A DNA stretch of 64,000 nt. Source: Siphonodentalium dalli (Eukaryota > Mollusca > Scaphopoda > Gadilida > Siphonodentaliidae). Location: the NCBI GenBank assembly GCA_032622095.1, contig CP136064.1, positions 248,839,827 to 248,903,826 on the forward strand, in the 5' to 3' direction. The position numbers and the translations under genes were made by a program. The notes beneath the pieces were generated by a model. That model saw nothing but the letters and a program-made list of their open reading frames with translations, was not told where the DNA came from and did not search any database. Shown here in pieces: positions 1 to 12,418 of the stretch. Position 1 is the stretch's first letter. Every line of letters begins with the position of its first letter.

Positions 1-245
1 GAAGTCTGCGAAAAATATCATTATCCACATGACGGGCAAAGCTCAGAATACAAGGCCTCTGAAAACAACAGCGTTAGCTGATAAACTGAAAAGGGATGGT
101 TCATCAATTTACGTCATCGGGTTTAAAACCGACACTGATCCTGATAGAGTAGCCTCCCTTCCACAGGAAAGATATCAAATGTACGTCAAACGTAACAGAG
201 ATACAAAGACGCTACCAAAGCTGCTCGCTCAATATGTTGGTGAAG
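1..245 (+). CDS. VWA domain exon, C-terminal half only (exon cut by window start)
   Basis: Reading from base 2, about 81 residues match the second half of the other VWA exons here: a hydrophobic strand (NIIIHM), helix, the YVIGFKTDTD strand, then the RVASLPQERYQMYV and LPKLLAQYV segments. The exon ends at a GAAG/gtaaca donor (gt at 246) in phase 1; the open frame beyond it to 316 is intron. The usual TDG metal-site Asp is replaced (MTG), as in the other VWAs of this cluster. A near-identical but damaged copy lies at 10762-11179. The first half of the domain is upstream of the window. Confidence 0.85.
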
Positions 246-2975
246 GTAACAGGAATTTAGTTCTTCTAGGTATTGCCCGTACTAACTTCTCAATTCCAAT
301 CTCTTCAGACTTCTAAGGCAGAACTTTCGCTTCTCATGCCTTGTGTTTTGTCATGCTCATTTGCACTTTTCTATGCGCGTTATTTTTAAAGCCAAATGCT
401 CTAATTTTATATCTTTTTATTTTGGGCACACTGCGGCAAACTTGGTACCCATCAAACCAATCTTGGTTCAGCCCAATTTGAGAAAATCATGAAATTTGAC
501 ACTGAAAGAAGAAATTATCATGCTTCATGGGGCTCAATTTCTGCTTCAAGAAACCTTTAAAGACATATTATGGACTTGTTGCGTGGAATTTATAAGTTAG
601 TACTCAGGCGGTATGCTAATATGGGGAATGTAGCAATCTACTAACATCGCCAAAATTTCAAAGATATCAACCGTACCACTCCATAGAAAACATCGTCGGA
701 ACTGCGCCCAATTGTAAATATTTACATCTCGATCTGGGACGCAACTATCGGCGATAATCTAACACAAATGATTTCGCCATCGAGAGCCATTGCATTTAAT
801 TAATAAATGAGAATGACAATGTGTATCGTCAATATGGATTAATATTAGTAACAAATAACTACTTTGAGGAAGATTATTCTCAATTTCTATTTGATCACCC
901 AACCGGAGTGTTTCACATCACTTTAAAAATGATTTGATTTTTATCAAACTGGTAGTTTATTTGGTGGCATCTGATCGCATAAGGTACCTTCGCTAGTGTT
1001 TACGACACTCACTGTCGATGATATGATTGACTAAAAATCTGTCAGATTTGGCATTTATCAACAGACACCACCTGATGACTAAATCGCAAACACTCTCCGT
1101 ATACAATTTTCATGTTTTGTACAAAGGCTGTCTATAGAGACACAAACTCTTTCTGCGCAATGTGTTTTCAAGATATAGTTTCTTTTGTCAGTGAATTTGT
1201 TGTTGTCGAAATCCACTGTTCACTATCAGTTGAATAAGGACTCATGTGCTTTATTCCCTCATGTAAAGTACTAGTAACTACAAATATTAATACTCTCAAC
1301 TTCATAACGGAACAGTCCAATTTTCAAATTCGTATTAGTGTAGCGGAAAGTGAGAATAAAATTGATTTGCAATTGAAATCATATAAATAGAAGAATTTGT
1401 AGCATATCTACATATAGAATAAATTGATTTGAAGTCATTTTAATATATAGAATTTCCTACATTTTCTGACAAATTAATTAGATCTACATCTTTAAAATAA
1501 TAGCATTACTTCAGTTATCTTATAGTAAATTAAGAATATTTCTCCTACAAATTGATAGTTAATCTATTTCAGAAATGTAAATGTAATCTGCTACTTTTAT
1601 TGCATCAAAGCTCAACAACATATTAATGTAACATAATTCAGGAACATGCACAGAAGCTTAACAATATTGCCACTTTGAATTCTTCCACTGCCTCAACTAA
1701 CTTCTAAATCTCTTAACCCTTTCATGATGGGAGCTGCACTGGTGCAGTTTTAAAGATCCTGTGCCAGTGCATTCTGTTATATATGCGAGTCTCCCATAGG
1801 AAGCATCGCATTTAAAATAGAATGCACTGGCTTTCAAGGTCAGTGGAAATATTGTTAGGCCATTTTATTCTCTTATATATGCAAGTCTCCCATAATATGC
1901 GAGGCTCCCTATGGGAGATTCGAATATATAAGAGAATGCATTGGCACAGGGGTTTTCGCAAAATTTCAGGATTCTCCAGTCATGGCAGCTGGTCATGGAA
2001 GGGTTAATCTCTCACAGATTTGAGTGTGCACTCAGGTTGATTTTGAGATACATACTGTTTGAAAGTATTGCTTTACTTTGTATCTGCCAGCTAGACCATC
2101 CCATTAACGGTCCCATTCCTCAGTAGTTGATTGGTAGCTTAATTAACCATTGCATTTTACCAATTGAAGACTTACATGAAGGTGAATTTTTACATCAACA
2201 TTAATATTTAATAATTCATATATTAAAATATAATTTTTTTTATATGTTTTCTGTATTATATTATATAATAAATTGATAATTATTCATAGAACATCCTAAT
2301 GTATAAGACAGAACAAGTTTTCTTCACATATTTATCATCAAATGATCATTCAAGTTGTTGATAATTGTTTTAACAATCACTCATTGTAAAATTGGAAAGA
2401 AATCCAATAAAATGAGAAAAGTCACGTCATTGGGAAGTGCCTGAATCAAATTAACTTGAAATTGGAAATGATGTTCAGAAATATTACATTCGTACAGGTT
2501 ACCATATCTTACAATGCTGATGTGAATTTGTAATATATATTTAAATGGGAGACCTAGCTATTTGCCTTGAGAAATTGAACCAGAATTAACTTCTTTGTCA
2601 ATACTAATCAGATGTGCATGATAATAAAAAGCAAAATAATGATTTGTTTGTTATATTTATGCAAAATATCAAGAAAACAATAACAAGATACATATCGAAG
2701 AAGAAGGACATTTTTCCGAATGTTCTTAAGTGCTTACATCTTCTGCATGACTATGTTACTGCATATATGGTATCGATATAAATCCATGAAGGATATGATC
2801 AACTCACATTGGTTTTGGAAATATTTCAATCTACCGATTACCTCAGTATCATTCTAGTATTAAATTCAGAATAAAGTTTTTGTGATATAGTTTGTGTTAA
2901 TCCTGTATATATTATGTAAAAACTGTCAGATGTCTATTTTCCTAAATATCTGTACAGTGGCAGAATTACATATTA
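90..2975 (+). repeat. Segmental duplication, copy A
   Basis: The last part of the VWA exon, its donor and most of the intron match 11022-13890. Shared landmarks: the exon end, ACTCTTTCTGCGCAATG (1149 and 11261), the intron around 1260-1700, the element at 1717-2003, and the stretch ending CTGTATATATTATGTAAAAA (about 2900 and 13810). Copy B lacks about 0.8 kb (about 280-1110 of A) and carries two extra element insertions. Confidence 0.85.
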
Positions 2976-3344
2976 ATAAAAAGATATATATATATAATTG
3001 TATATTTGAATAACCCACTTGAGTGTTTAACATTACTTTAATACAGTTAAGGTTGTGAAACTAATCAGATGGATTAACATGCACCAGATCATATAACATT
3101 ATATGTAACCACCAATATCTCATAAAGTATGCATATACATGTCAAAATGATATAAATTTAAATATATTGAATGAAGAACTATGATGTAAATGGCTGTTTT
3201 TTATTTTATAAATTATTTATTATTATGTCAGAATATAATTATAAGTTTTCCATACCCTTTTATATAATTGCATTGTACCTCACAGTATTTAAGCAGATCA
3301 GAACAGTTAGAGTATCAAAAATGCAAAACAAAAAACTCTTCCAG
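246..3344 (+). other. Intron 1
   Basis: AT-rich intron of 3.1 kb. Most of it (to about 2975) is the first copy of a segmental duplication whose second copy is intron 3. It contains one TTAA-flanked palindromic element at 1717-2003. The region 2976-3320 is very AT-rich with no visible element. No exon seen. Confidence 0.7.
1717..2003. mobile_element. TTAA-flanked MITE, family P1 (two-hairpin)
   Basis: Flanked by TTAA at 1713-1716 and 2004-2007. Ends are CCCTTTCATGA and its approximate inverse TCATGGAAGGG. Inside are two copies of the palindromic cassette (TGCATTC..TATATATGCGAG..CTCGCATATATA..GAATGCA type), the first degraded. TTAA targets and CCCTTT ends are piggyBac-like hallmarks. The same insertion exists in copy B of the duplication (12164-12418), so it predates the duplication. 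Confidence 0.8.
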
Positions 3345-6300
3345 GTCAAATTACAACAACGGAAACAGTAAGACCAGACAGAACTACTACTCCGATATCA
3401 TCGATACCTGATAAATCTACAACTAAAAGGTCTGCCACCTCAGATGAGACAACAACTAAACAAATGTTTATCCAAACTGAATCTACAACTAAGAAGAAAT
3501 ATTGGCCAGTTGATCATACAACAAGGAGATATATCCCTATTGAGACTATGACAAGGGATACTACAACTAGGAGAGATATCCCTACTGAGACTACAACTAG
3601 GAGAGATACCCCCGGTGAGACTACAACTAGGAGAGATATCCCTACTGAGACTACAACTAGGAGAGATACCCCCGGTGAGACTACAACTAGGAGAGATATC
3701 CCTGGTGAGACTACAACTAGTAGAGATATCCCTGGTGAGACAACAACTAGTAGAGATATCCCTGGTGAGACAACAACTAGGAGAGATATCCCCGTTGAGA
3801 CTACAACTAGGAGAGATACCCCTACTGAGACTACAAATAGGAGAGATATCCCTGGTGAGACTACAACTAGGAGAGCTATCCCTATTGAGACTATAACTAG
3901 GAGAGATATCCCCAATGAGACTACAACTAGTAGAGATATCCCTGGTGATACTACAACTAGGAGAGATATCCCTGATATTACAGCTAGGAGAGATATCCCT
4001 ATTGAGACTACAACTATGAAAGATATCCCTGGTGAGACTACAACTATGAAAGATATCCCTATTGAGACTACAACTAGGAGAGATATCCATATTGAGACTA
4101 CAACTAGGAGAGATATCCCTATTGAGACTACAACTAGGAGAGATATCCCCATTGAGACTACAACTAGGAGAGATACCCCTACTGAGACTACAACTAGGAG
4201 AGATATCCATATTGAGACTACAACAAGGAGAGATATCCCTGGTGAGACTACAACTAGGAGAGATATCCCTGGTGAGACTACAACTAGGAGAGATATCCCT
4301 ATTGAGACTATAACTAGGAGAGATATCCCTACTGAGACTACAACTAGGAGAGATATCCCTGGTGAGACTACAACTAGGACAGATATCCCTGGTGAGACTA
4401 CAACTAGGACAGATATCCCTGGTGAGACTACAACTAGGACAGATATCCCTGGTGAGACTACAACTAGGAGAGATATCCATATTGAGACTACAACTAGGAG
4501 AGATATCCCTACTGAGACTATAACTAGGAGAGATATCCCTGGTGATACTACAACTAGGAGAGATATCCCTGGTGAGACTACAACTAGGAGAAATATCCCT
4601 ACTGAGACTACAACTAGGAGAGATGTCCCTACTGAGACTATAACTAGGAGAGATATCCCTACTGAGTCTACAACTAGGAGAGATATCCATATTGAGACTC
4701 TAACTAGGAGAGATATCCCTACTGAGACTACAACTAGGAGAGATATCCCAGGTGAGACTACAACAAGGAGAGATATCCCTGGTGAGACTACAACAAGGAG
4801 AGATATCCCTGATGAGACTACAACTAGGAGAGATATCCCTATTGAGACTACAACTAGGAGAGATATCTCTATTGAGACTACAACTAGGAGAGATATCCCT
4901 GGTGAGACTACAACTAGGACAGATATCCCTGGTGAGACTACAACTAGGACAGATATCCCTGGTGAGACTACAACTAGGAGATATATTCCTGGTGAGACTA
5001 CAACTAGGACAGATATCCCTGGTGAGACTACAACTAGGACAGATATCCCTGGTGAGACTACAACTAGGAGAGATATCCCTGGTGAGACTACAACTAGGAC
5101 AGATATCCCTGGTGAGACTATAACTAGGAGAGATATCCCTACTGAGACTACAACTAGGAGAGATATCCATGGCGAGAATACAACTAGGAGATATATCCCT
5201 GGTGAGACTACAACAAGGAGAGATATCCCTGATGAGACTACAACTAGGAGAGATATCCCTATTGAGACTACAACTAGGAGAGATATATCTATTGAGACTA
5301 CAACAAGGAGAGATATCCCTGGTGAGACTACAACTAGGAGAGATACCCCTGTTGAGACTACAACTAGGAGAGATACCCCTGGTGTGACTACAACTAGGAT
5401 AGATATCCCTGGTGAGACTACAACTAGTAGAGATATCCCTGGTGATACTACAACTAGGAGAGATATCCATGATATTACAGCTAGGAGAGATATCCCTATT
5501 GAGACTACAACTATGAAAGATATCCCTGGTGAGACTACAACTATGAAAGATATCCCTATTGAGACTACAACTAGGAGAGATATCCATATTGAGACTACAA
5601 CTAGGAGAGATATCCCTATTGAGACTACAACTAGGAGAGATATCCCTGGTGAGACTACAACTAGGAGAGATATCTCTGATGAGACAACAACTAGGAGAGA
5701 TATCCCTGGTGAGACTACAACTAGGAGAGATATCCCTGGTGAGACTACAAAGAGGGGATATATCCATATTGAGCCTACAACTAGGAGAGATATCCCTATT
5801 GAGACTACAACTAGGAGATATATCCCTGGTGAGACTACATCTAGGAGAGATATCCCTGGTGAGACTACAACTAGGAGAGATATCCCTGGTGCGACTACAT
5901 CTAGGAGAGATATTCCTGGTGATCCTACAACTAGGAGAGATATCCCTGGTGAGACTACACTTAGGAGAAATATCCCTATTGAGATTACAATTAGGAGAGA
6001 CATCCCTGGTGAGACTACAACTAGGAGATATATACCTATTGATACTACAACTAGGAGAGATATCCCTGGTGAGACTATAACTATGAGAGATATCCCTGGT
6101 GAGACTACAACTAGGAGAGATATCCCTATTGAGACTACAACTAGGAGAGATATACCTATTGAGACTACAACTAGGAGAGATATCCCTGGTGAGACTACAA
6201 CTAGGACATATATCCCTGGTGAGACTACAACTAGGAGAGGTATCCCTGGTGAGACTACAACCAGAAGAGATATCTCTATTGAGACTACAACAAGGGGAGA

Positions 6301-9300
6301 TATCTCTAATGAGACTACAACTAGGAGATATATCCCCGGTTATATTACAACTAGGAGACATATCCCTGTTGAGACTACAACAAGGAGAGATATTTCTGGT
6401 GAGACTACAACTAGGAGAGATATCCCTGGTGAGACTACAACTAGAAGAGATATGCCTGTTGAGACTACAACTAGGAGAGATATCCATGGTGAGACTACAA
6501 TTAGGAGAGATATATCTGATGAGACAACAACTAGGAGAGATATCCCTGTTGAGACTACAACTAGGAGAGATATCCCTGGTGAGACTACAACTAGGAGAGA
6601 TATCCCTGATGAGACTACAACTAGGAGAGATACCCCTGGTGAGACTACAACTAGGAGAGATATCCCTGATGAGACCACAACTAGGAGAGATATCCCTGGT
6701 GAGATTACAACTAGGATAGATATCCCTGGTGATACTACAACTAGGAGAGATATCCCTGATGAGACTACAACTAGGAGAGATATCCCTGTTGAGACTACAA
6801 CTAGGAGAGATATCCCTGATGAGACTACAACTAGGAGAGATACCCCTGGTGAGACTACAACTAGGAGAGATATCCATGATGAGACCACAACTAAGAGAGA
6901 TATCCCTGGTGAGATTACAACTAGGATAGATATCCCTGGTGATACTACAACTTTGAGAGATATCCCTAATGAGACTACAACTAGGAGAGATATCCCTGTT
7001 GAGACTACAACTAGGAGAGATATACCTATTGGGACTACAACTAGGAGAGATAACCATGGTGATACTACAACTAGTAGAGATATCCCTATTGAGACTACAA
7101 CTAGGAGAGATATCCCTGGTGAGACTACAACTAGGAGAGATATCCCTGGTGAGACTACAACTAGGAGAGATATCCCTGGTGAGACTACAACTAGGAGACA
7201 TATCCCTGTTGAGACTACAACTAGGAGAGATATCCCTATTGAGACTACAACTAGGAGAGTTATCCCTGGTGATATTACAACTAGGAGAGATATCCCTATT
7301 GAGACTACAACTAGGAGATATATCCCTGGTGAGACTACAACTAGGAGAGATACCCCTGGTGAGACTACAACTAGGAGAGATATCCATGTTGAGACTACTA
7401 CTAGGAGAGATATCCCTGTTGAGACTACAACAATGAGAAGGAGTATGCCTGTTGATGCTACAACAATGAGATGGGATACACCTGTTGAGACTACAACAAT
7501 GAGAAGGAGTATGCCTGTTGATGCTACAACAATGAGATGGGATACACCTGTTGAGACTACAACACTGAGAAGGGATATGCATGTTGAGACTACAAAACTG
7601 AGAAGGGATATCCCTGTTGAGACTACAACACGGAGAAGTGATATGCCTGTTGAGACTACAACATGGAGAAGGGATATCCCTGTTGAGACTACAACAATGA
7701 GAAGGGATATCCTTGTTGATACTATAACATGGAGAAGTGATATGCCTGTTGAGACTACAACAATGAGAAGTGATATGCCTGTTGATACTACAACACAGAG
7801 AAGTGTTATGCCTGTTGAGACTACAACACGGAGAAAGGATATGCCTGTTGAGACTACAACATGGAGAAGGGATATCCCTGTTGAGACTACAACATTTAGA
7901 AGGATTATGCCTGTTGATGCTACAACAATGATAAGGGATATGCCTGTGGAGACTACAACACGGAGAAGGGATATGCATGTTGAGACTACAACAATGAGAA
8001 GGGATATGCCTGTTGAGAGTACAACAATGAGAATGGATATCCCTGTTGATACTATATCACGGCGAAGGGATATGCCTGTTGAGACTACAACAATGAGAAG
8101 GGATATCCCTGTTGATACTATAACACGGAGAAGGGATATGCCTGTTGAGACTACAACAATGAGAAGGGATATCCCCATTGAGACTACAACACGGAGAAGG
8201 GATATCTCTGGTGTTACTACGACGAGGAGAAGGGATATCCCTGTTGAGACTACGACAAGGAGAAGGGATATCCCTGTTGAGACTACAACACAGAGAAGGG
8301 ATATGCATGTTGAGACTACAACACGGAGAAGGGATATACCTGTTGAGATTACAACAACGAGAAGGAATATGCCTGTTGATGCTACAACAATGAGAAGGGA
8401 TAAGCATGTTGAGACTACAACTCGGAGAAGGGATATGCACGTTGAGACTACAAAAATGAGAAGGGATATCCCTGTTGATACTACAACACGAAGAAGGTAT
8501 ATACCTGTTGAGACTGCAACACGGAGAAGGTATATGCCTGTTGAGACTACAACATGGAGAAGGGATATGCCTGTTGAGACTACAACAATGAGAAGGGATA
8601 TCCCTGTTGATACTACAACACGGAGAAGGGATATCCCTGTTGAGACTACGACAATGAGAAGGAATATGCCTGTTGATGCTACAACAATGAGACGGGATAT
8701 GCCTGTTGAGACTACAACACGGAGAAGGGATATGCATGTTGAGACTACAAAAATGAGAAGGGATATCCCTGTTGAGACTACAACAATGAGAAGGGATATG
8801 CCTGTTGAGACTACAACACGGAGAAGGGATATCCCTGTTGAGACTACAACAATGATAAGGGATATGCCTGTTGAGACAACAACAATGAGAAGGGATATCC
8901 CTGTTGATACTATAACACGGAGAAGGGATATGCCTGTTGAGACTACAACAATGAGAAGGGATATCCCTGTTGATACTATAACACGGAGAAGGGATATGCC
9001 TGTTGAGACTACAACAATTAAAAGGAATATCCCCATTGAGACTACAACACGGAGAATGGATATCTCTGGTGTTACTACGACAATGAGAAGGGATATCCCT
9101 GTTGAGACTACAACAATGAGAAGGGATATCCCTGTTGAGACTACGACAAGGAGAAGGGATATCCCTGTTGAGACTACAACACGGAGAAGGGATATTCCTG
9201 TTGGGACTACAACAATGAGAAGGAATATGCCTGTTGATGCTACAACAATGAGAAGGGATATGCCTGTTGAGACTACAACACAGAGAAGGGATATGCACAT

Positions 9301-10106
9301 TGAGACTACAAAAATGAGAAGGGATATCCCTGTTGATACTACAGCACGGAGAAGGTATATACCTGTTGAGACTGCAACACGGAGAAGGGATATGCCTGTT
9401 GAGACTACAACACGGAGAAGGGATATCCCTGTTGAGACTACAACAATGAAAAGGGATATGCCTGTTGAGACTACAACAATGAGAAGGGATATCCCAGTTG
9501 ATACAATAACACGGATAAGGGATATGCCTGTTGAGACTACAACAATGAGAAGGGGTATCCCTGTTGATACTACAACACGGAGAAGGGATATCCCTGTTGA
9601 GACTACAACAATGAGAAGGGATATGCCTGATGAGACTACAACAATGAGAAGGGATATCCCTGTTGATACTACAACAATGAGAAGGGATATGCCTGTTGAT
9701 ACTACAACATGGAGAAGGGATATGCCTGTTGAGACTACAACACGGAGAAGGGATATCCCTGTTGAGACTAAAACATGGAGAAGGGATATCCCTATTGAGA
9801 CTACAACAATGAGAAGGGATATGCCTGTTGATACTACAACATGGAGAAGGGATATGCCTGTTGAGACTACAACACGGAGAAGGGGTATGCCTGTTGAGAC
9901 TACAACACAGAGAAGGGATGTCACCGTTGAGACTATAACACAGAGAAGGGATGTCGCCGTTGAGAATACGACAAGGAGAAAAGATATACCTGTTGAGACT
10001 ACGACAATGAGAAATGATTTCCCAGCTGTTGTTACAACAAAGCAGACTTTGATACCTCATCAAGCCACCACCCAGCAGGACATACGAACCATGTTACCTG
10101 TTGTTG
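3345..10106 (+). CDS. Giant Thr-rich tandem-repeat exon (mucin-like linker)
   Basis: A single exon of 6762 bp, about 2254 residues. Acceptor TCTTCCAG/GTCAAA is in phase 1, matching the donor at 245; donor TTGTTG/gtgagt is also phase 1. About 58 non-repeat residues (TTTE, TTTP, TTK motifs) are followed by about 130 units of consensus ETTTRRDIPG (30 bp), then about 79 units of ETTTMRRDIPV (33 bp), then about 26 residues. The frame is open throughout. Each unit has 3-4 Thr, a basic pair or triplet and acidic residues, so it is a likely O-glycosylated, charged, extended linker between VWA domains. One RGD occurs at 6293-6301. The long reverse-strand frames here come from repeat lengths divisible by three. 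Function beyond a spacer is unknown. Confidence 0.85.
3520..7420 (+). repeat. 30-bp coding minisatellite, about 130 copies
   Basis: The unit is GAGACTACAACTAGG followed by AGAGATATCCCTGGT, encoding ETTTRRDIP plus a variable residue (G, I, T, D, V, N). Two 27-bp variants (DITARRDIP; the DI codons start at 3974 and 5471) mark a higher-order block duplicated at 1497 bp, which is 49 units of 30 plus one of 27. Other higher-order spacings are 420 bp (4801 and 5221) and 210 bp (around 6711 and 6921). Confidence 0.95.
7421..10027 (+). repeat. 33-bp coding minisatellite, about 79 copies
   Basis: The unit encodes ETTTMRRDIPV or ETTTRRRDMPV, one codon longer than the preceding array. Many units carry the palindrome AGGGATATCCCT. 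Several stretches alternate so that the true period is 66 bp (E-type then D-type start). A larger block recurs with 858-bp spacing (8363 and 9221), exactly 26 units. Confidence 0.95.
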
Positions 10107-10761
10107 GTGAGTTTTGATTGACATGCGTATGTTCTAGTATATAGCTTAGGTTATTTTAGCAATACAATTGTATGGAAAAACATTATTTAGACAGATTGAT
10201 TTGGTATTTTTTTAGACAGTTTTAATTTTGCTAGATGTTAGTAACTTAGTACTTATTTCAGTAGTGTTTTTCAGACCAGCATAATCTCATTAAAGTATCC
10301 AATATGATCACGATTTCATGCAAAGTATAAAAGTTTAATGAGCTGTACTGACCAATGGTTTTTCATATATAGTAAATTTCATTTTTTTTCCTTAAAATTT
10401 AGGCCAATTCAACTCAAACATTGCATCGTTAAATTAGGAAATAAGTTTTGAATTCAATTTGGTATGGGATTTTGACCTCAAGAAAATTCAACAAGTTGCT
10501 GAGTCATTATTGGATTCTGACGATCCTAATTTTTCACCTGTAGTCATTAGTGGAAAATGAGGAAGTATTACTAGGTGCCGGTAATCAAAACATTGACCAG
10601 CATGTTAAAACAACTATGAATGCACAAAATTTAGAGGTATGGTTAGCTGTTTTATTGTACACATACCAATTTGAAAAGGCATAGTTCATCTTGATTGGAC
10701 GATTCCATTATGTATGAGTTTTGACGTACAGCTAGAAAAATCATTAACATTTCATTTAAAG
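10107..10761 (+). other. Intron 2
   Basis: AT-rich intron of 655 bp between the repeat exon and the damaged VWA exon. I see no transposable element, tandem repeat or exon in it. Confidence 0.7.
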
Positions 10762-11179
10762 ATAACAAGGAAAGAGACCTTATAATTCTTTGGGACACGT
10801 CTACTTCAAAGAAAGATTTCACCCTGATGAAAAGATTCACAACCAACTTTGATTCATCGCTGCAAAATATTCGCTCCGGAAAAGTCAAGGTCGGCATGAC
10901 TTCTTACAGCACTAGACCTCACATTCAGTTTAACTTGAACAAATATAACTCAAAGAGAGCCATCTGGCGTGAGATACAAAATGCAGTGGCATATCCAGGG
11001 AAGAAGCACACTAATTTAGCTGAAAAGGGATGGTTTATCAATTTACGTCGTCGGGTTTAAAACCGACACTGATCCTGATAGAGTAGCCTCCCTTCCACAG
11101 GAAAGATATCAAATGTATGTCAAACGTAACAGAGATACAAAGATGCTACCAAAGCTGCTCGCTCATTATGTTGGTGAAG
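10762..11179 (+). pseudogene. Broken VWA exon (internal deletion and frameshift)
   Basis: The acceptor TTTAAAG/ATAAC and donor GAAG/gtaatg are both phase 1, like its sister at 1-245. The first part reads a good VWA start: ERDLIILWDTSTSKKDF (metal-site DxSxS as DTSTS), then KVGMTSYSTRP and KKHTNLA. At about 11020 the sequence jumps to the late part of the domain and shifts frame, reaching TAA at 11058-11060. The other VWA exons are about 558 bp and this one is 418, so about 140 bp are missing. The break lies at a TTAGCTGA-like word present on both sides, suggesting microhomology deletion. Because both introns are phase 1, skipping this exon would keep the gene in frame. Confidence 0.85.
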
Positions 11180-11576
11180 GTAATGGGAATTTCGTGCTTC
11201 AAGGTATTCACCATTTTAAATGTTCATGTTTCTTACACAATGCGGTCTATAGAGACTCAAACTCTTTCTGCGCAATGAGTTTTCAAGATTGAAATCCACT
11301 GTTCACTACCAGTTGAATAAGGACTCATGTGCCTTGTTCCCTCATGTCCAGTAACTAATAAATAATAATAATACTCTCTACTTCATGATGGAACAGTCAG
11401 ATTTTCAAGTTTGAGAAGAAACTTGATTTGCAATCATATAAATAGAAGAATTTGCAACATATCTACATATAGAATAAATTTAATTTGAATTCATTTTAAT
11501 ATATATAATTTATTACATTTGGTGACAAATTATATTTGAACTATATCTTTAATAATAATAGCATTACTTCAGTTAA

Positions 11577-11968
11577 CCCTTTACCCAACAGAAGGGCCCT
11601 GTGCCAATGCATTCTCTTATATATGCGAGTCGACCATAGGTCGCCTCGCATATATAAGAGAATGCATTGGCTTAACACATTAAAAATTATAAAATTGTTA
11701 AAGAATGTAAGAAAAAATGGTAAAAAGTGTTAAAAAAAGATTTTTTTTAGTCCAATGCATTCTCTTATATATGCGAGGCGACCTATGGTCGACTCGCATA
11801 TATAAGAGAATGTATTGGCACAGGGCATAACTGTAACTATCACAATGTGGTCAAGGAGCCGGTTCCAATGATATCCATATGTGTAGGGTTCTATTGAGAC
11901 AGACCGAAGATATTTTAGGCTGTTGAAGCTTTATTTGGCCGGTTTTGGCCGGTTTGTTGGGTAAAGGG
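11577..11968. mobile_element. TTAA-flanked MITE, family P2 (two-hairpin)
   Basis: TTAA at 11573-11576 and 11969-11972, perfect 14-bp ends CCCTTTACCCAACA. Two cassette palindromes in opposite order (…GAGTCGACC… then …GAGGCGACC…) flank a GTTAAAGAATGTAAG-type spacer. The empty site survives in copy A at 1515-1518 (TTAT), so the insertion came after the duplication. Confidence 0.9.
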
Positions 11969-12163
11969 TTAACTTATAGCAAATTAATAATATTATTCCT
12001 ACAAATTGATAGTTAATCTATTTCAGGAATGTAAATGTAATCTGCTACTTGTATTCCATCAAAGCTCAACAACATATTAATGCAACTTCATTCAGGAACA
12101 TGCACAGAAGCTAAACAATTCTTCCAACTAACTTCTTCCTCAACTAACTTCTAAATCTCTTAA

Positions 12164-12418
12164 CACTTCCATGATATGAGCTGCACCGGTGCAGCATTAA
12201 AGATCCTGTGCCAGTGTATTACCTTATATATGTGAGTCTTCCATAGGGAGCCTTGCATATATAAGAGAATGCACTGGCTTACAGTGTTAATGTAAATATT
12301 GTTAGGCCAATGTATTCACTTATATATGCGAGTTTCCCTATGGGAGACTCGCATATATAAGAGAATGCATTTGCACAGGGTTTTCGCAAAATTTCAGGAT
12401 GGTCCAGTCATGGAAGGG
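12164..12418. mobile_element. TTAA-flanked MITE, family P1 (two-hairpin)
   Basis: Counterpart of 1717-2003 in the duplicated intron. The left TTAA is 12160-12163; the right target copy has decayed to TAAA. Contains two cassette palindromes with the CTCCCATAGGGAG-type inner stem. Confidence 0.8.

Noticed and set aside
29-316. Coding up to the stop at 317
   Set aside because: The VWA homology stops at the donor at 245; the tail is intron, shown by the same donor in the duplicate copy.
3615-8393. Shifted + strand frames with MRLQLGEISL-type repeats
   Set aside because: Same repeat seen out of frame, repeatedly broken by stops, with no splice support.
3520-10027. CRISPR array
   Set aside because: The 30/33-bp units are contiguous without spacers, and the context is a eukaryotic coding exon.
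3440-10063. Very long reverse-strand frames (416, 829, 1092, 1194 and 668 codons) across the repeat exon
   Set aside because: Repeat units of 30 and 33 bp are multiples of three, so several frames stay open by chance. Only the + frame joined to flanking splice sites is uninterrupted over the whole array.
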